43,603 nt of DNA, from NCBI GenBank assembly GCA_002796835.1, contig LUGL01000035.1, positions 1 through 43,603 of the forward strand. Direction: 5' to 3'. Made by a program: the position numbers and the translations under genes. Below, piece by piece: positions 1 through 7,571 of the stretch. The DNA comes from Elainella saxicola E1. Its GTDB lineage: Bacteria; Cyanobacteriota; Cyanobacteriia; Elainellales; Elainellaceae. Under the pieces are notes generated by a model, which ran no database searches, was not told where the DNA came from, and saw only the letters and a list, made by a program, of their open reading frames with translations. The first letter of the stretch is position 1, and each line of letters begins with the position of its first letter.

Positions 1-400
1 ACGCAAACTTTGTAGCCGTTGGCAAGAGAGCATTGACCCCGAAGCGATGCCTATCCATGAACAGATCTTCATTCGTCTCCAGCATGAGCTAATCAATGGC
101 ATTGATGCACTGTTCGTGTTTGTCGCCAACCCCCAAGTTGAACCCACCAATAATCGCTCTGAGCGCAATTTGCGCCACGAAGCTGAAGTTCGTAAAGGGG
201 GGCGTACCAGTAAAACACAAGCTGGTGCTGAGCGTCGCAGCATTATCATGAGTGTCCTCGCCACCCTCAACACTCGCTTTGAGGGGTTTACGTTGGAGCA
301 TCTCCTTGAGGAATTAGCGCAGTGGACGCAACTCGGACTCTCCCGATTTCAAATAGAACTGGCAGGTATGACTCAAACCAATGCGTTGTCGAGTGCCTAA
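1..400 (+). pseudogene. IS66-family transposase, C-terminal part (left end off window)
   Basis: The reading frame is open from base 2 and runs to TAA at 398-400, so the gene starts outside the window. The visible ~132 residues carry the IS66-type C-terminal signature: a P-x-NN-x-SERNLR stretch, then a K-x-GG-x-TS-x-AG-x-ER-x-I-S-V-L-T block, where the last catalytic acidic residue of the DDE domain (E in SERN) lies. Known of the family: IS66 transposases are about 500 residues and normally sit beside two small accessory ORFs. None of those can be judged here. The following 300 bases are non-coding and then another insertion-sequence remnant begins, so this is probably part of a degraded element, but an intact gene upstream cannot be excluded. 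Confidence 0.75.
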
Positions 401-745
401 ACTCCAATCAAGCTACTCCAAATCCTGAATATTGGCTTCGCTATCGGTGAAGCTACGTTTCGTTTTGAAAATAGACACTTACGGCTCAAGCCCTGTGATT
501 GAAAGGCGATCGCTGTCTTTGCTATAGACTGCATTTGAGGTGAGTTCAACCTTTAAGAGGAACTAGAGGAGACGCGATCGCGATGATTGCAGTGATGGAT
601 AAAACTCCGGTGTCATTCGATCGTTTTTTTGATTGATAGTCAGATATCGCCAATTCAAATCTGAAGTGCAACACCTCTAAAAAGCTTCCACAGAGGGGCT
701 CAAGAGGGTAACCTGATGTTTACCACAACCGCAGGAGCAACCCTC
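401..745. other. Gene-free stretch between two IS remnants
   Basis: I see no supported gene here. It contains two HIP1-like GCGATCGC sites (about 507 and 573). The last ~90 bases, from about 655, probably include the left end of the IS30 element: the string GAAGTGCAAC at about 663 resembles the GTGCAAC-type ends of IS30 elements, but no matching right end is visible. A Shine-Dalgarno-like AGGAG lies at 733-737 just before the transposase ATG at 746. Confidence 0.4.
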
Positions 746-1479
746 ATGAGCTACACCCACCTTAGCGCAGATGAGCGTTTGGAGCTCTATCAATTACAGC
801 AAAAACAACTCTCTATACGATCGATTGCTCGACATCTGGGACGCTCAGCCAGCACAATCTGTCGAGAACTGCAACGTAACCAGACCGTTGAAGGGATCTA
901 CCTGCCGGATACGGCTCAACACCAGATGCAAACAAGACGGCAGGGTGCAAAGAACCAGTTTGAGCAGATTTCTCTCACCACTGTGAGCCAAGTCAAACTC
1001 AGTCTCAAACAGTATCACAGTCCCGAACAAATTGCTGGACGGCTCAAACGAGAAGGACAACCAACGGTGAGTCATGAAACCATTTACCGGATGATTTACC
1101 ACAACTACGAAGGTATGGGAGCTTATGTTCAATATTTGCGACAGTCACACATTCGACGACGGAAACGGAAATCCCAACGCAGTAAACGAGGATTGATTGC
1201 CAATCGAGTTGGGATTGAGATGCGACCGAGTATTGCCGAAGAAAAGAGACAGATTGGGCATTGGGAAGGAGATACGATCGTTGGGGGTAATCATCTTGGC
1301 GCAATTGCAACCCATGTAGACAAAGCGTCAAAGATCTGGTAGCCCGACTAATGAAAGACCGCACAGCAGCGCAGATGAACCAAGTCAGTATTGAGGCATT
1401 CAACGAGATTCCTGCTGACAAACGACGCACCTTTACCTTTGACAATGGTAAGGAATTTAGTGCGCATCAACAGCCCTAG
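746..1479 (+). pseudogene. IS30-family transposase, frameshifted and truncated
   Basis: The N-terminal IS30 helix-turn-helix (SYTHLSADERLELYQL, then SIRSIARHLGRSASTICREL) and the start of the DDE domain (GHWEGDTIVG) are clear. I prefer ATG 746 because AGGAG precedes it by 8 nt and family proteins start MSYTHL. The frame ends at TAG 1340-1342, while the -1 frame continues from about 1330 as KDLVARLMKDRTAAQM and on to FTFDNGKEF, the second catalytic D, then stops at TAG 1477-1479. The usual C-terminal third (HPYSSWERGTNENTNG-type block with the final catalytic E) is absent. The gene therefore has one frameshift plus loss of the 3' end and should be inactive. A programmed -1 frameshift is unlikely because the C-terminus is also missing. 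Confidence 0.85.
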
Positions 1480-1511
1480 TACGGGACAAAACTTACAAAA
1501 GATTGTAAGGC

Positions 1512-1552
1512 AGGGTTTCATGAGAATTACCACATTCAACCAATGAAACCCT
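1512..1552. repeat. 10-bp inverted repeat at the IS30/IS4 junction
   Basis: AGGGTTTCAT (1512-1521) and ATGAAACCCT (1543-1552) are perfect inverted copies separated by 21 bases, just ahead of the IS4-type transposase scrap. The position suits an insertion-sequence end or the transposase promoter/operator region. A family assignment of this terminus is inference. Confidence 0.5.
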
Positions 1553-1675
1553 ATGCATCAGGTTACTCTAATTCGTCAAACTTTGCAGCCTTACCTCAAC
1601 TGGCATGGAGCCCGAATCGCCTTCCTTGCGCTGTTTCTGGTTGCCCTCTTTCGGACCAGAACCATCAATTTTGGG
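1553..1675 (+). pseudogene. N-terminal scrap of an IS4-type transposase
   Basis: From ATG 1553 the protein reads MHQVTLIRQTLQPYLNWHGA and then a hydrophobic LALFLVALF run. This matches the start of cyanobacterial IS4-type transposases (family knowledge: RQTLQPYL-x-WHGAR followed by LFL-ALLR-x-KTVNL). The match stops after about 38-40 codons, where the frame continues directly into a REP-associated transposase. No DDE residues remain. This is a relic that now forms the 5' end of a chimeric ORF. Confidence 0.65.
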
Positions 1676-2196
1676 CTCAAGGGCTACGACTATGCTTCAT
1701 CCGGTGCCTATTTCATTACCCTTTGCACCCATCAAAGACAATGCCTATTCGGTGACATTATTGCAGGCGAAATGCAATTGAATCTTTTGGGAGAAATTGT
1801 GGCAGAGGAATGGCAGCGAACCCCAGAAATCCGCCCCAATTTTGCGATCGATTGTTGGATTGTGATGCCTAATCATTTTCATGGAATCGTGATTATCGAT
1901 CATCCTGATCGATCGCCATCTTGTCAAAAAACGTACGACGGTGTGCCCCACGGAATCAATTGCATCGTCAACCACGATCGTTAGCGTCTTTTGTGGCGGG
2001 CTTCAAATCCATTACAACCAAACGGATGAACACCATTCGCAATGCAACCGGAACATCAATCTGGGAGCGCAATTATTACGAACACATTATTCGCGATCAA
2101 GATTCCGCCACAAAAATTCGGCAGTACATTCAAAACAATCCGATCGTTTGGGAACAAGACCAATTACGCCCAAATAACCACCATCTCATTCCATAA
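1670..2196 (+). pseudogene. REP-associated tyrosine (Y1/HUH) transposase, 5'-replaced and frameshifted
   Basis: Residues encoded from about 1672 (GLKGYDYASSGAYFITLCTH, then CLFGDI, EMQLN, GEIVAEEWQRTPEIRPN, IVMPNHFHGIV) are the core of a RAYT/TnpA-REP transposase of the Y1 superfamily. The HUH metal motif (NHFHG) is intact. The frame fails shortly after 1905: the 1553 frame stops at 1982-1984, while another frame carries the family C-terminus (PRSLASFVAGFKS, WERNYYEHIIRD, then YIQNNPIVWE) to 2196. Known role: RAYT proteins cut and move single-stranded REP palindromes. This copy has lost its own N-terminus to an IS4 scrap and has a frameshift, so it should be inactive. Its 3' end is duplicated in the adjacent tandem repeat that carries REP-like palindromes. 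Confidence 0.8.
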
Positions 2197-2241
2197 ACCA
2201 TTCCCCTCTCCCGTACGGGCTGCTGTGCGCCCCAACCAATC
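2147..2241. repeat. Direct repeat unit A (RAYT 3' end plus REP-like palindrome)
   Basis: The unit starts inside the transposase C-terminal codons (TTTGGGAACAAGACC) and ends CCCCAACCAATC. It contains the 10-bp palindrome CCCGTACGGG at 2210-2219, followed by TGCTGTGCGCCCC. Compared with unit B at 2252 it lacks GCAC after the palindrome and differs by one T/C change, so the two units are almost identical with a period of 105 bp. Confidence 0.9.
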
Positions 2242-2251
2242 GCTCCCACCA

Positions 2252-2350
2252 TTTGGGAACAAGACCAATTACGCCCAAACAACCACCATCTCATTCCATA
2301 AACCATTCCCCTCTCCCGTACGGGCGCACTGCTGTGCGCCCCAACCAATC
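2252..2350. repeat. Direct repeat unit B with complete REP-like hairpin
   Basis: Second copy of the unit at 2147, shifted by 105 bp. It holds the palindrome CCCGTACGGG (2315-2324), overlapped by a perfect hairpin GGGCGCAC (2322-2329) / GTGCGCCC (2334-2341) with a TGCT loop. Lying directly behind a RAYT remnant, this is the expected place for the element's REP sequence. The arrangement is seen; mobility is inferred. Confidence 0.85.
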
Positions 2351-2589
2351 ACCCCTTTCACACAGATCGCCTCCATTTCCTCAAGCAACCGATCAATCGC
2401 TCTACCACACGACAATCAATCGATCGCCCAAATCGGAAAACGCTCATTACTAAAGTCAGCAAACGTTAAGCCTTGAGAAACTTTCTCAGTCATGCATCCC
2501 AGCGCAGGTAGAATGGCATTACCTCAAAATACCCAAGTTCCAATTAAGCGGGCTACGGCAACCATCCTTCACAACAGAGCAGTTTTGAC

Positions 2590-3381
2590 ATGGCAGAGTG
2601 GAATGCGAGTGGATACCAAGCAATTTCTGGACTTCAGGAAGCGATCGCCACAGAGCAATTATCGCGTTTAACCTTGGCAGCACAGGACCGCATCTTAGAT
2701 ATTGGTTGCGGCAATGGCAAAATTACAGCAGCGATCGCATCCCGTATTCCTCAAGGTTCCGTAGTCGGTGTTGATGCATCTCAAAATATGATCAGCTTTG
2801 CCCAAACGAACTATGGTGCCCCCATTCATCCCAATCTCCATTTTGAGGTTGGTGATGCGCGTCATCTAACTTATCAGCATGAGTTTGATCAAATCGTCTC
2901 TTTTAATGCATTGCACTGGGTTCCAGAACAAGAGGCCGTTCTCCACTCCATCCATGCCGCCCTAAAACCCAGAGGTCAGGCACTGCTGCGTTTTGTACCA
3001 GAGGGAAGCCGCCAATCGATCGAAGATGTGATTGAAGCAGTTTGTCAACTCCCCCATTGGCGACCCTATTTTCAGCATCATACCAAACCCTATTTCCACC
3101 CTGTTCCTGAAGCCTATCAAGCCCTTGTCGAGCATCATGGATTCAAGGTATTAAGCATGCAAGTAGAAGATAAATCCTGGAATTTCCAAACCCGTCAAGC
3201 ATTTTTTGCATATTGCCAGGTGACATTAGCAGAATGGACAAGATTCTTGCCAGAGCAGGAATGGCCCGCATTCATTACAACCATCCTGGATCGATATCAG
3301 CAAGTTGCAGCCGAGAATCCAGCAGAAAACCATACTTTCAAGTTCTATCAAATGGAAATTGTGATTGCGCCGATCGATTAA
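2590..3381 (+). CDS. Class I SAM-dependent methyltransferase (trans-aconitate methyltransferase-like)
   Basis: A 263-residue Rossmann-fold methyltransferase. Motif I is ILDIGCGNGKITAAIA (about residues 35-50), the acidic end of strand 2 is VVGVDAS, and the later DQIVSFNALHWV and alternating hydrophobic strands fit a small-molecule methyltransferase of the Methyltransf_11/25 type. The N-terminal MAEWNASGYQ-x-I-S-x-LQ resembles the trans-aconitate 2-methyltransferase/biotin-pathway BioC-like group, in which the methyl acceptor varies. The substrate cannot be read from the sequence. It stands alone: degraded insertion sequences lie upstream and the minus-strand DUF2330 gene converges on it downstream. 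It is probably cytoplasmic, with no signal peptide or membrane segment. Start chosen at ATG 2590, which gives full family length. Confidence 0.8.
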   Translation: MAEWNASGYQAISGLQEAIATEQLSRLTLAAQDRILDIGCGNGKITAAIASRIPQGSVVGVDASQNMISFAQTNYGAPIHPNLHFEVGDARHLTYQHEFDQIVSFNALHWVPEQEAVLHSIHAALKPRGQALLRFVPEGSRQSIEDVIEAVCQLPHWRPYFQHHTKPYFHPVPEAYQALVEHHGFKVLSMQVEDKSWNFQTRQAFFAYCQVTLAEWTRFLPEQEWPAFITTILDRYQQVAAENPAENHTFKFYQMEIVIAPID

Positions 3382-3505
3382 TTTCACTCAAGTATTTCAA
3401 CGAAAATTGAGGGAGGAATATTTTGAACACTAAATAAAACAACAGCGCGATCGTCTAAATCGGCCTGATATCGGCCAAGCTCGAGTTCACAAACAGCCAT
3501 CCTAT

Positions 3506-3536
3506 TCAAAAACCCTTCTCCAGCCGAAGAAGGGTT
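3506..3536 (-). terminator. Rho-independent terminator of the DUF2330 gene
   Basis: AACCCTTCT (3511-3519) and AGAAGGGTT (3528-3536) form a perfect 9-bp stem with an 8-nt loop. Read on the minus strand the hairpin is followed immediately by a TTTTT run, placed about 40 nt after the DUF2330 stop codon. Confidence 0.8.
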
Positions 3537-3573
3537 GCAATTACAGCCAAATTCAAGGGTCACGATCAGAGAT

Positions 3574-4932
3574 TCATCCAATCCACTGGCCCGTTAACGC
3601 CGACCAAACCCATTGCCATAAGGAAAACGACTGGATCTGAATTTTGGGCAACTGAGGCCGAATCTCTTCCAGTTTCCAGCCTGTCAGCCTTGCTAAAGTG
3701 CGAGCCTGCTGCTCAAATTGCTGCGGTAGCTGACGCTGATACCGTTGTCCAGCCTCACAGGACACCTCTTCCGTAAACGGATGACGCAAAATATAGCGGC
3801 CCTGGAAAAAGCTGCGGTTATTGGTAGCCTGGAACATCAGATCTTCGGGAAAGCGATCGCGCGTATAGCGAACATGCAATCTGGTGAGAAACACATTCAC
3901 CGGACGCACCCAGGGATTAGCAACCGACTCGCCAGAGAGCCAGAATACACCGGCTTGCCGCATCTCATCGGGAGTCAACGGTTCAGCTGAGCAAGGATCA
4001 CACCCGGCCATATCCCAGGCATATTCCAGAAATGCTACATTTTTGCCTTCCTGCTCATAGGACCTATTGAACATCGCCTGATAAAAGTCGCCAAATTTTT
4101 CCTCAACGAACAGCGGAATTTCAGCATCCGAAGGAACTTTAACCGTGCGGTAATTTGTCACCTCCGCCTGCCCTTCCGGCGACAGAATATAGACAATCAA
4201 ATCCTGTGCGGCAGAAGCATTCACCATGCCCAGACGAATTGGCAACATAAAACGCGGCGACTCATATTGAATTTGCAGAGGCCGCAACCGCTGATAGCCT
4301 GCTGATTCATATTCACCCAAATTAACTTTGGCGACGAAAAACTTGAGTCCCTGCCGAATATAGGGCTGCAATAGCTGATTTGCGCCGCGTGGAATCCGGT
4401 AGCCGTTTTGCGTCAACCAGGTTGCCAATCCGCGTGACTCACGCGCACTCAAAATCAAAATGTCATATTCACCCACGGTAAATTGCGATTCGATCGTCAC
4501 CCCCAACGCCTGATTGCTAGATTGACCCACTGCTGCTCGTTCCGCAGAAGGTGCTGCCGGAGCCAGACTCATGTCACTTTCCCACATCGGCGCACAGGGA
4601 TCGGGATCAAAATATTCCACTAAACGCGGCGCACTGAAGGCATCCAATCGCTCAATAATCGCCGGATTCGCCACCTGCACCTGCTCTTGTTGCAGCACCA
4701 CGGGCACGGGCACCACGATCGCAAAATCCTTCACTTCTCCCTGATAGTCATTCGCCATCGTCAGCACGGTTCGATTACCGCTGCGTGCGATCGCCACCTG
4801 CGATGCCTGGTTATATAGCTTTGAGTCTGCCTTTGCCACATAAAAGCCACAAAATGCCCAGGTTGGCGCTGCCAGGGTGAAACTCAGCCCCAAAATCAAG
4901 AGGAAAGATAGAAAAATCCGTATCAATTTCAT
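3574..4932 (-). CDS. DUF2330 family secreted protein
   Basis: The frame is open upstream to 5037, but I start at ATG 4932. From there a classical signal peptide begins (MKLIRIFLSFLLILGLSF, cleavage expected after TWA-26, before FCGFYV), and GGAAG lies upstream. The mature protein matches DUF2330: FCGFYVAKAD, then a QVAIAR-x-GNRTVLTM segment, KDFAIVVPVPV, the FDPDPC block and a central WLTQNGY segment. Several cysteines (for example in CDPCSAEP) could pair in the periplasm. About 452 residues, full length for the family. Function is unknown. In other bacteria and cyanobacteria DUF2330 genes often accompany an RnfD/NqrB-like membrane protein, as here, which suggests an exported partner in a membrane redox process (inference). 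A terminator follows at 3506. Confidence 0.85.
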   Translation of the reverse strand: MKLIRIFLSFLLILGLSFTLAAPTWAFCGFYVAKADSKLYNQASQVAIARSGNRTVLTMANDYQGEVKDFAIVVPVPVVLQQEQVQVANPAIIERLDAFSAPRLVEYFDPDPCAPMWESDMSLAPAAPSAERAAVGQSSNQALGVTIESQFTVGEYDILILSARESRGLATWLTQNGYRIPRGANQLLQPYIRQGLKFFVAKVNLGEYESAGYQRLRPLQIQYESPRFMLPIRLGMVNASAAQDLIVYILSPEGQAEVTNYRTVKVPSDAEIPLFVEEKFGDFYQAMFNRSYEQEGKNVAFLEYAWDMAGCDPCSAEPLTPDEMRQAGVFWLSGESVANPWVRPVNVFLTRLHVRYTRDRFPEDLMFQATNNRSFFQGRYILRHPFTEEVSCEAGQRYQRQLPQQFEQQARTLARLTGWKLEEIRPQLPKIQIQSFSLWQWVWSALTGQWIG

Positions 4933-5037
4933 AGATTGAACTTCCAATGTGAATGAAAATGCTGACCTGCACCCTGAACTTCCAGATGAATTCGATCGCA
5001 AGCAAGGTGTTTGCACCTCACATTCCTTACCCCACAA

Positions 5038-5970
5038 TCAGCAATCAGCAATCAGCGCTTCTGTTGGCTTTGGAGCCGTCTCAGCCCAGTCAAACCGATC
5101 GGCAGGAAATAGCCAGTCGAGCAGCACGCTGAAGGGAGCCAGCACAAAGAGCGCCCAAAACGGAGCGGTGGAAATGAACCAGACATTTCGCAGGTAAAAG
5201 GTGAGGAGAGCGATCGCACCCGCCCAGACCAGTCGAGCGCCGCGAGCATCTGGAATCGTGCGGGGATCGGTAATCATAAACAGGGCAAACAGCCAGAGCG
5301 AACCGCTGCTGAGCCGATGCAGCCACACATCCCATGTCCAGCCCAGCCAGCCATTCCGAACGGCTTCCAGTCCGGCATAGGTGAGGAGAAAGGCGATCGA
5401 GGTATCCCAGCGGCCTACCTGCTTCAGCACAAAGCCACCCGTCGCCACAAATACGAGGACATACCATTGCTCTTCGCCCCATTGGCCAGGAGATACCCAG
5501 GCATCGGGAGCGAGCAGCAGCGCTGTAATGATGCCAAAGTTGCCCGGATTAAATAAATGCTTGCCGTTGAGCCGCAGCAGAAACTTACTGCCGATCGCCG
5601 CAGTGCCAGCCAGCACCAAAGTTGTCCAATCGTCGGCCCGCAGCAGCAGACTTAAACCCAAGCTCGTAATCAAGGCGCTAGGCAAGCCGGACAGCAGGGG
5701 TTTCAGTTTTGCCGCATCGGTCAACCCTTCAGGCCATGCAGGCCATACTGCCCCTGAAGAGGGAGCGATCGCCCCACTTCGCCATGCCCCGATCAATTGC
5801 ACAGTCAGGCAGGTTAAAATGATCCAGCCAATGTGGGGAGCGGATAATGTCCAATCGCGTGAAATAACCCCTAGAATAAGAAATAGCGTTAGGCAAAGAA
5901 GTTGGTAAAGACGAGCATCAATCAACCCAATCTTGTTCATGTCACGAGCTATCCACTGAGTTGGAGACAT
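5038..5970 (-). CDS. RnfD/NqrB-like integral membrane protein
   Basis: A 310-residue polytopic protein with about 8-10 hydrophobic segments. The segment NGKHLFNPGNFGI (about 135-147) corresponds to the NP-x-x-x-G motif of NqrB/RnfD, and SLWLFALFMITDPRT (about 224-238) is the conserved DPRT/DPVT region of this family. Known of RnfD and NqrB: they carry a covalent FMN on Thr in an SGAT motif. I do not see an SGAT here (the nearest string is SSGSL), so covalent FMN is doubtful. No other Rnf/Nqr subunits are in the window. It is an orphan member, upstream of and co-directional with DUF2330, with 105 nt between its stop and the DUF2330 ATG, so the two are probably one transcript. Met-11 is an alternative start. 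Confidence 0.8.
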   Translation of the reverse strand: MSPTQWIARDMNKIGLIDARLYQLLCLTLFLILGVISRDWTLSAPHIGWIILTCLTVQLIGAWRSGAIAPSSGAVWPAWPEGLTDAAKLKPLLSGLPSALITSLGLSLLLRADDWTTLVLAGTAAIGSKFLLRLNGKHLFNPGNFGIITALLLAPDAWVSPGQWGEEQWYVLVFVATGGFVLKQVGRWDTSIAFLLTYAGLEAVRNGWLGWTWDVWLHRLSSGSLWLFALFMITDPRTIPDARGARLVWAGAIALLTFYLRNVWFISTAPFWALFVLAPFSVLLDWLFPADRFDWAETAPKPTEALIADC

Positions 5971-6353
5971 TATCGCCTTTTGAGTTGAGGCGAATTTTCG
6001 CCGTTACAGTTTGAGCAACAGGCTGTAATTGGTGGCTCTAGGATGCTTACAAACGGCTGAATACTGGATGATTCAGATCGAGATGCTCAGCGTTTTGAGG
6101 TCAGCCCTTGCATCGAGATCTTTGAACAGCGATGCCAATTGCTGAGTACGGGATTAACGGAGAATCCAGACGCTTGACATGTCGCTCAAGTCAAGTGGGA
6201 ATTCAGTGTTATCTTCCAAAAATTGTAAAAATTAATTACGATAAGATCCCGTAAGCGGGGTTTAGCGATTGGTAGAAGGGTGACTGGTTCACCCCACTTT
6301 TTGAGTGAAAGGCACGGTAGAAACGTAAAAATTACTGCTCTCAGGAGGTGATA
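5971..6353. other. Divergent intergenic region with structured leader of the polyamine operon
   Basis: This separates the minus-strand RnfD-like gene from the polyamine operon. On the plus side I see an inverted CTTGAC/GTCAAG pair (6173-6195) and three successive hairpins between 6246 and 6337, described separately. No ORF is supported. Confidence 0.5.
6246..6337 (+). promoter_or_regulatory. Three-hairpin 5' leader of the polyamine operon
   Basis: Hairpin 1: ATCCCG (6246-6251)/CGGGGT (6256-6261), TAAG loop. Hairpin 2: GGGTGA (6278-6283)/TCACCC (6289-6294), CTGGT loop. Hairpin 3: CGGTA (6315-6319)/TACTG (6333-6337) with an A-rich loop. No T-tract follows any of them, and the last ends 5 nt before the Shine-Dalgarno AGGAGG (6343-6348). 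The layout would suit translation-level control, but none matches a riboswitch class that I can confirm. Confidence 0.4.
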
Positions 6354-7571
6354 ATGGCACGAGTAATGATTGTTGGCGCGGGTGGTGTTGGAAATGTTGT
6401 TGCTCACAAATGTGCTGCCCAGGAAGAATTCTCAGACATTCTGCTGGCAAGCCGATCGGTTGAGAAATGTCACCAGATTGCCCAACGGATTTCCTCTCCT
6501 AAACTGAAAATCGCAGAATTGGATGCGAATCACGTCAGTCATACCGTTAAACTGCTGAAAGATTTTCAGCCCGATATCCTCATTAACGTGGCGCTGCCAT
6601 ACCAGGATTTGTTTTTAATGGAAGCCTGTCTGGAGGCTGGGGTTCATTATCTCGATACGGCCAACTATGAGCCACCTCATGAAGCCAAGTTTGAATATGG
6701 CTGGCAATGGGCTTACCACGATCGCTTTCGGCAGGCAGGCATTACAGCAATTCTGGGCTGCGGCTTTGATCCGGGCGTCACGGGTGTATTCACAGCCTAT
6801 GGACTGAAGCATTACTTTGACGAAATCCACTATCTCGATATTGTGGACTGCAATGCCGGAAATCATGGCCGAGCGTTTGCCACGAACTTCAACCCTGAAA
6901 TCAACATTCGCGAAATCACTCAAGAAGGCCGATATTACGAGGATGGTAAGTGGATTAGCGTGCCGCCGCTGTCGATTCACCGTTCGATTCCCTACCCCGA
7001 AATTGGCGATCGAGAATCCTATTTGCTATACCACGAAGAGCTGGAATCTCTGGCCAAGCATATTCCAACGCTCAAGCGAGCCCGCTTTTGGATGACGTTC
7101 TCAGAAAGTTATCTGACCCATCTCCGGGTTCTGGAAAATTTGGGCCTGACGCGGATTGATCCGATCGACTATGAAGGCCAGGAGATTGTGCCGTTGAAGT
7201 TCCTGAAAGCCTTGCTGCCCGAACCAGCATCGTTGGCAGAGAACTATGTAGGCCAAACCTCGATCGGCTGCTATCTGCAAGGGATTAAAGCAGGCAGACC
7301 CCACAGCTATTACGTCTATAACAACTGCGATCATGCGCTCGCCTATCAAGAAGTCGGTTCCCAGGCGATTTCCTATACCACGGGCGTGCCTGCGGTGATT
7401 GGAGCTTTGATGGTCGTCAGAGGGATTTGGCAACAACCTGGCGTCTTTAATGTGGAGCAATGCGATCCCGATCCATTTATGAAATTGCTAGGACCGTTGG
7501 GCTTACCCTGGCATGAAGTGATCGATGGAGCCTCTCCATTTCAAGACCAGCTTGTCGAGGAAGTCGCATGA
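6354..7571 (+). CDS. Carboxynorspermidine synthase (saccharopine dehydrogenase family)
   Basis: A 405-residue protein starting with a Rossmann motif, MARVMIVGAGGVGNVVAHKC, followed by LLASRSVEKC, VNVALPYQDL, YLDTANYE and GCGFDPGVTGVF. These are the hallmarks of carboxynorspermidine dehydrogenase (CANSDH, Lys1/LYS9-like). The enzyme condenses L-aspartate semialdehyde with diaminopropane or putrescine using NADPH to give carboxynorspermidine or carboxyspermidine. I choose ATG 6354 over the in-frame GTG 6348 because AGGAGG (6343-6348) lies 5 nt upstream of it and overlaps that GTG. The next gene encodes the partner decarboxylase and overlaps by 4 bp (ATGA), so the two are translationally coupled. 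Cytoplasmic. Identification is strong. Whether the product is spermidine or norspermidine cannot be told from sequence. Confidence 0.92.
   Translation: MARVMIVGAGGVGNVVAHKCAAQEEFSDILLASRSVEKCHQIAQRISSPKLKIAELDANHVSHTVKLLKDFQPDILINVALPYQDLFLMEACLEAGVHYLDTANYEPPHEAKFEYGWQWAYHDRFRQAGITAILGCGFDPGVTGVFTAYGLKHYFDEIHYLDIVDCNAGNHGRAFATNFNPEINIREITQEGRYYEDGKWISVPPLSIHRSIPYPEIGDRESYLLYHEELESLAKHIPTLKRARFWMTFSESYLTHLRVLENLGLTRIDPIDYEGQEIVPLKFLKALLPEPASLAENYVGQTSIGCYLQGIKAGRPHSYYVYNNCDHALAYQEVGSQAISYTTGVPAVIGALMVVRGIWQQPGVFNVEQCDPDPFMKLLGPLGLPWHEVIDGASPFQDQLVEEVA

Noticed and set aside
1328-1345. Possible programmed -1 frameshift in the IS30 transposase
   Set aside because: The -1 frame does restore DDE sequence, but it stops again at 1477 and the essential C-terminal third is missing, so decay explains it better. 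The local TCAAAG is also not a strong slippery site.
6246-6340. Guanidine/PRPP-type ykkC riboswitch upstream of the polyamine operon
   Set aside because: GACTGGT and CACGG are present, but GACTGGT lies in its own GGGTGA/TCACCC hairpin and the GGGTTCCG and CCGAGAG blocks are absent. I report it only as an unassigned structured leader.
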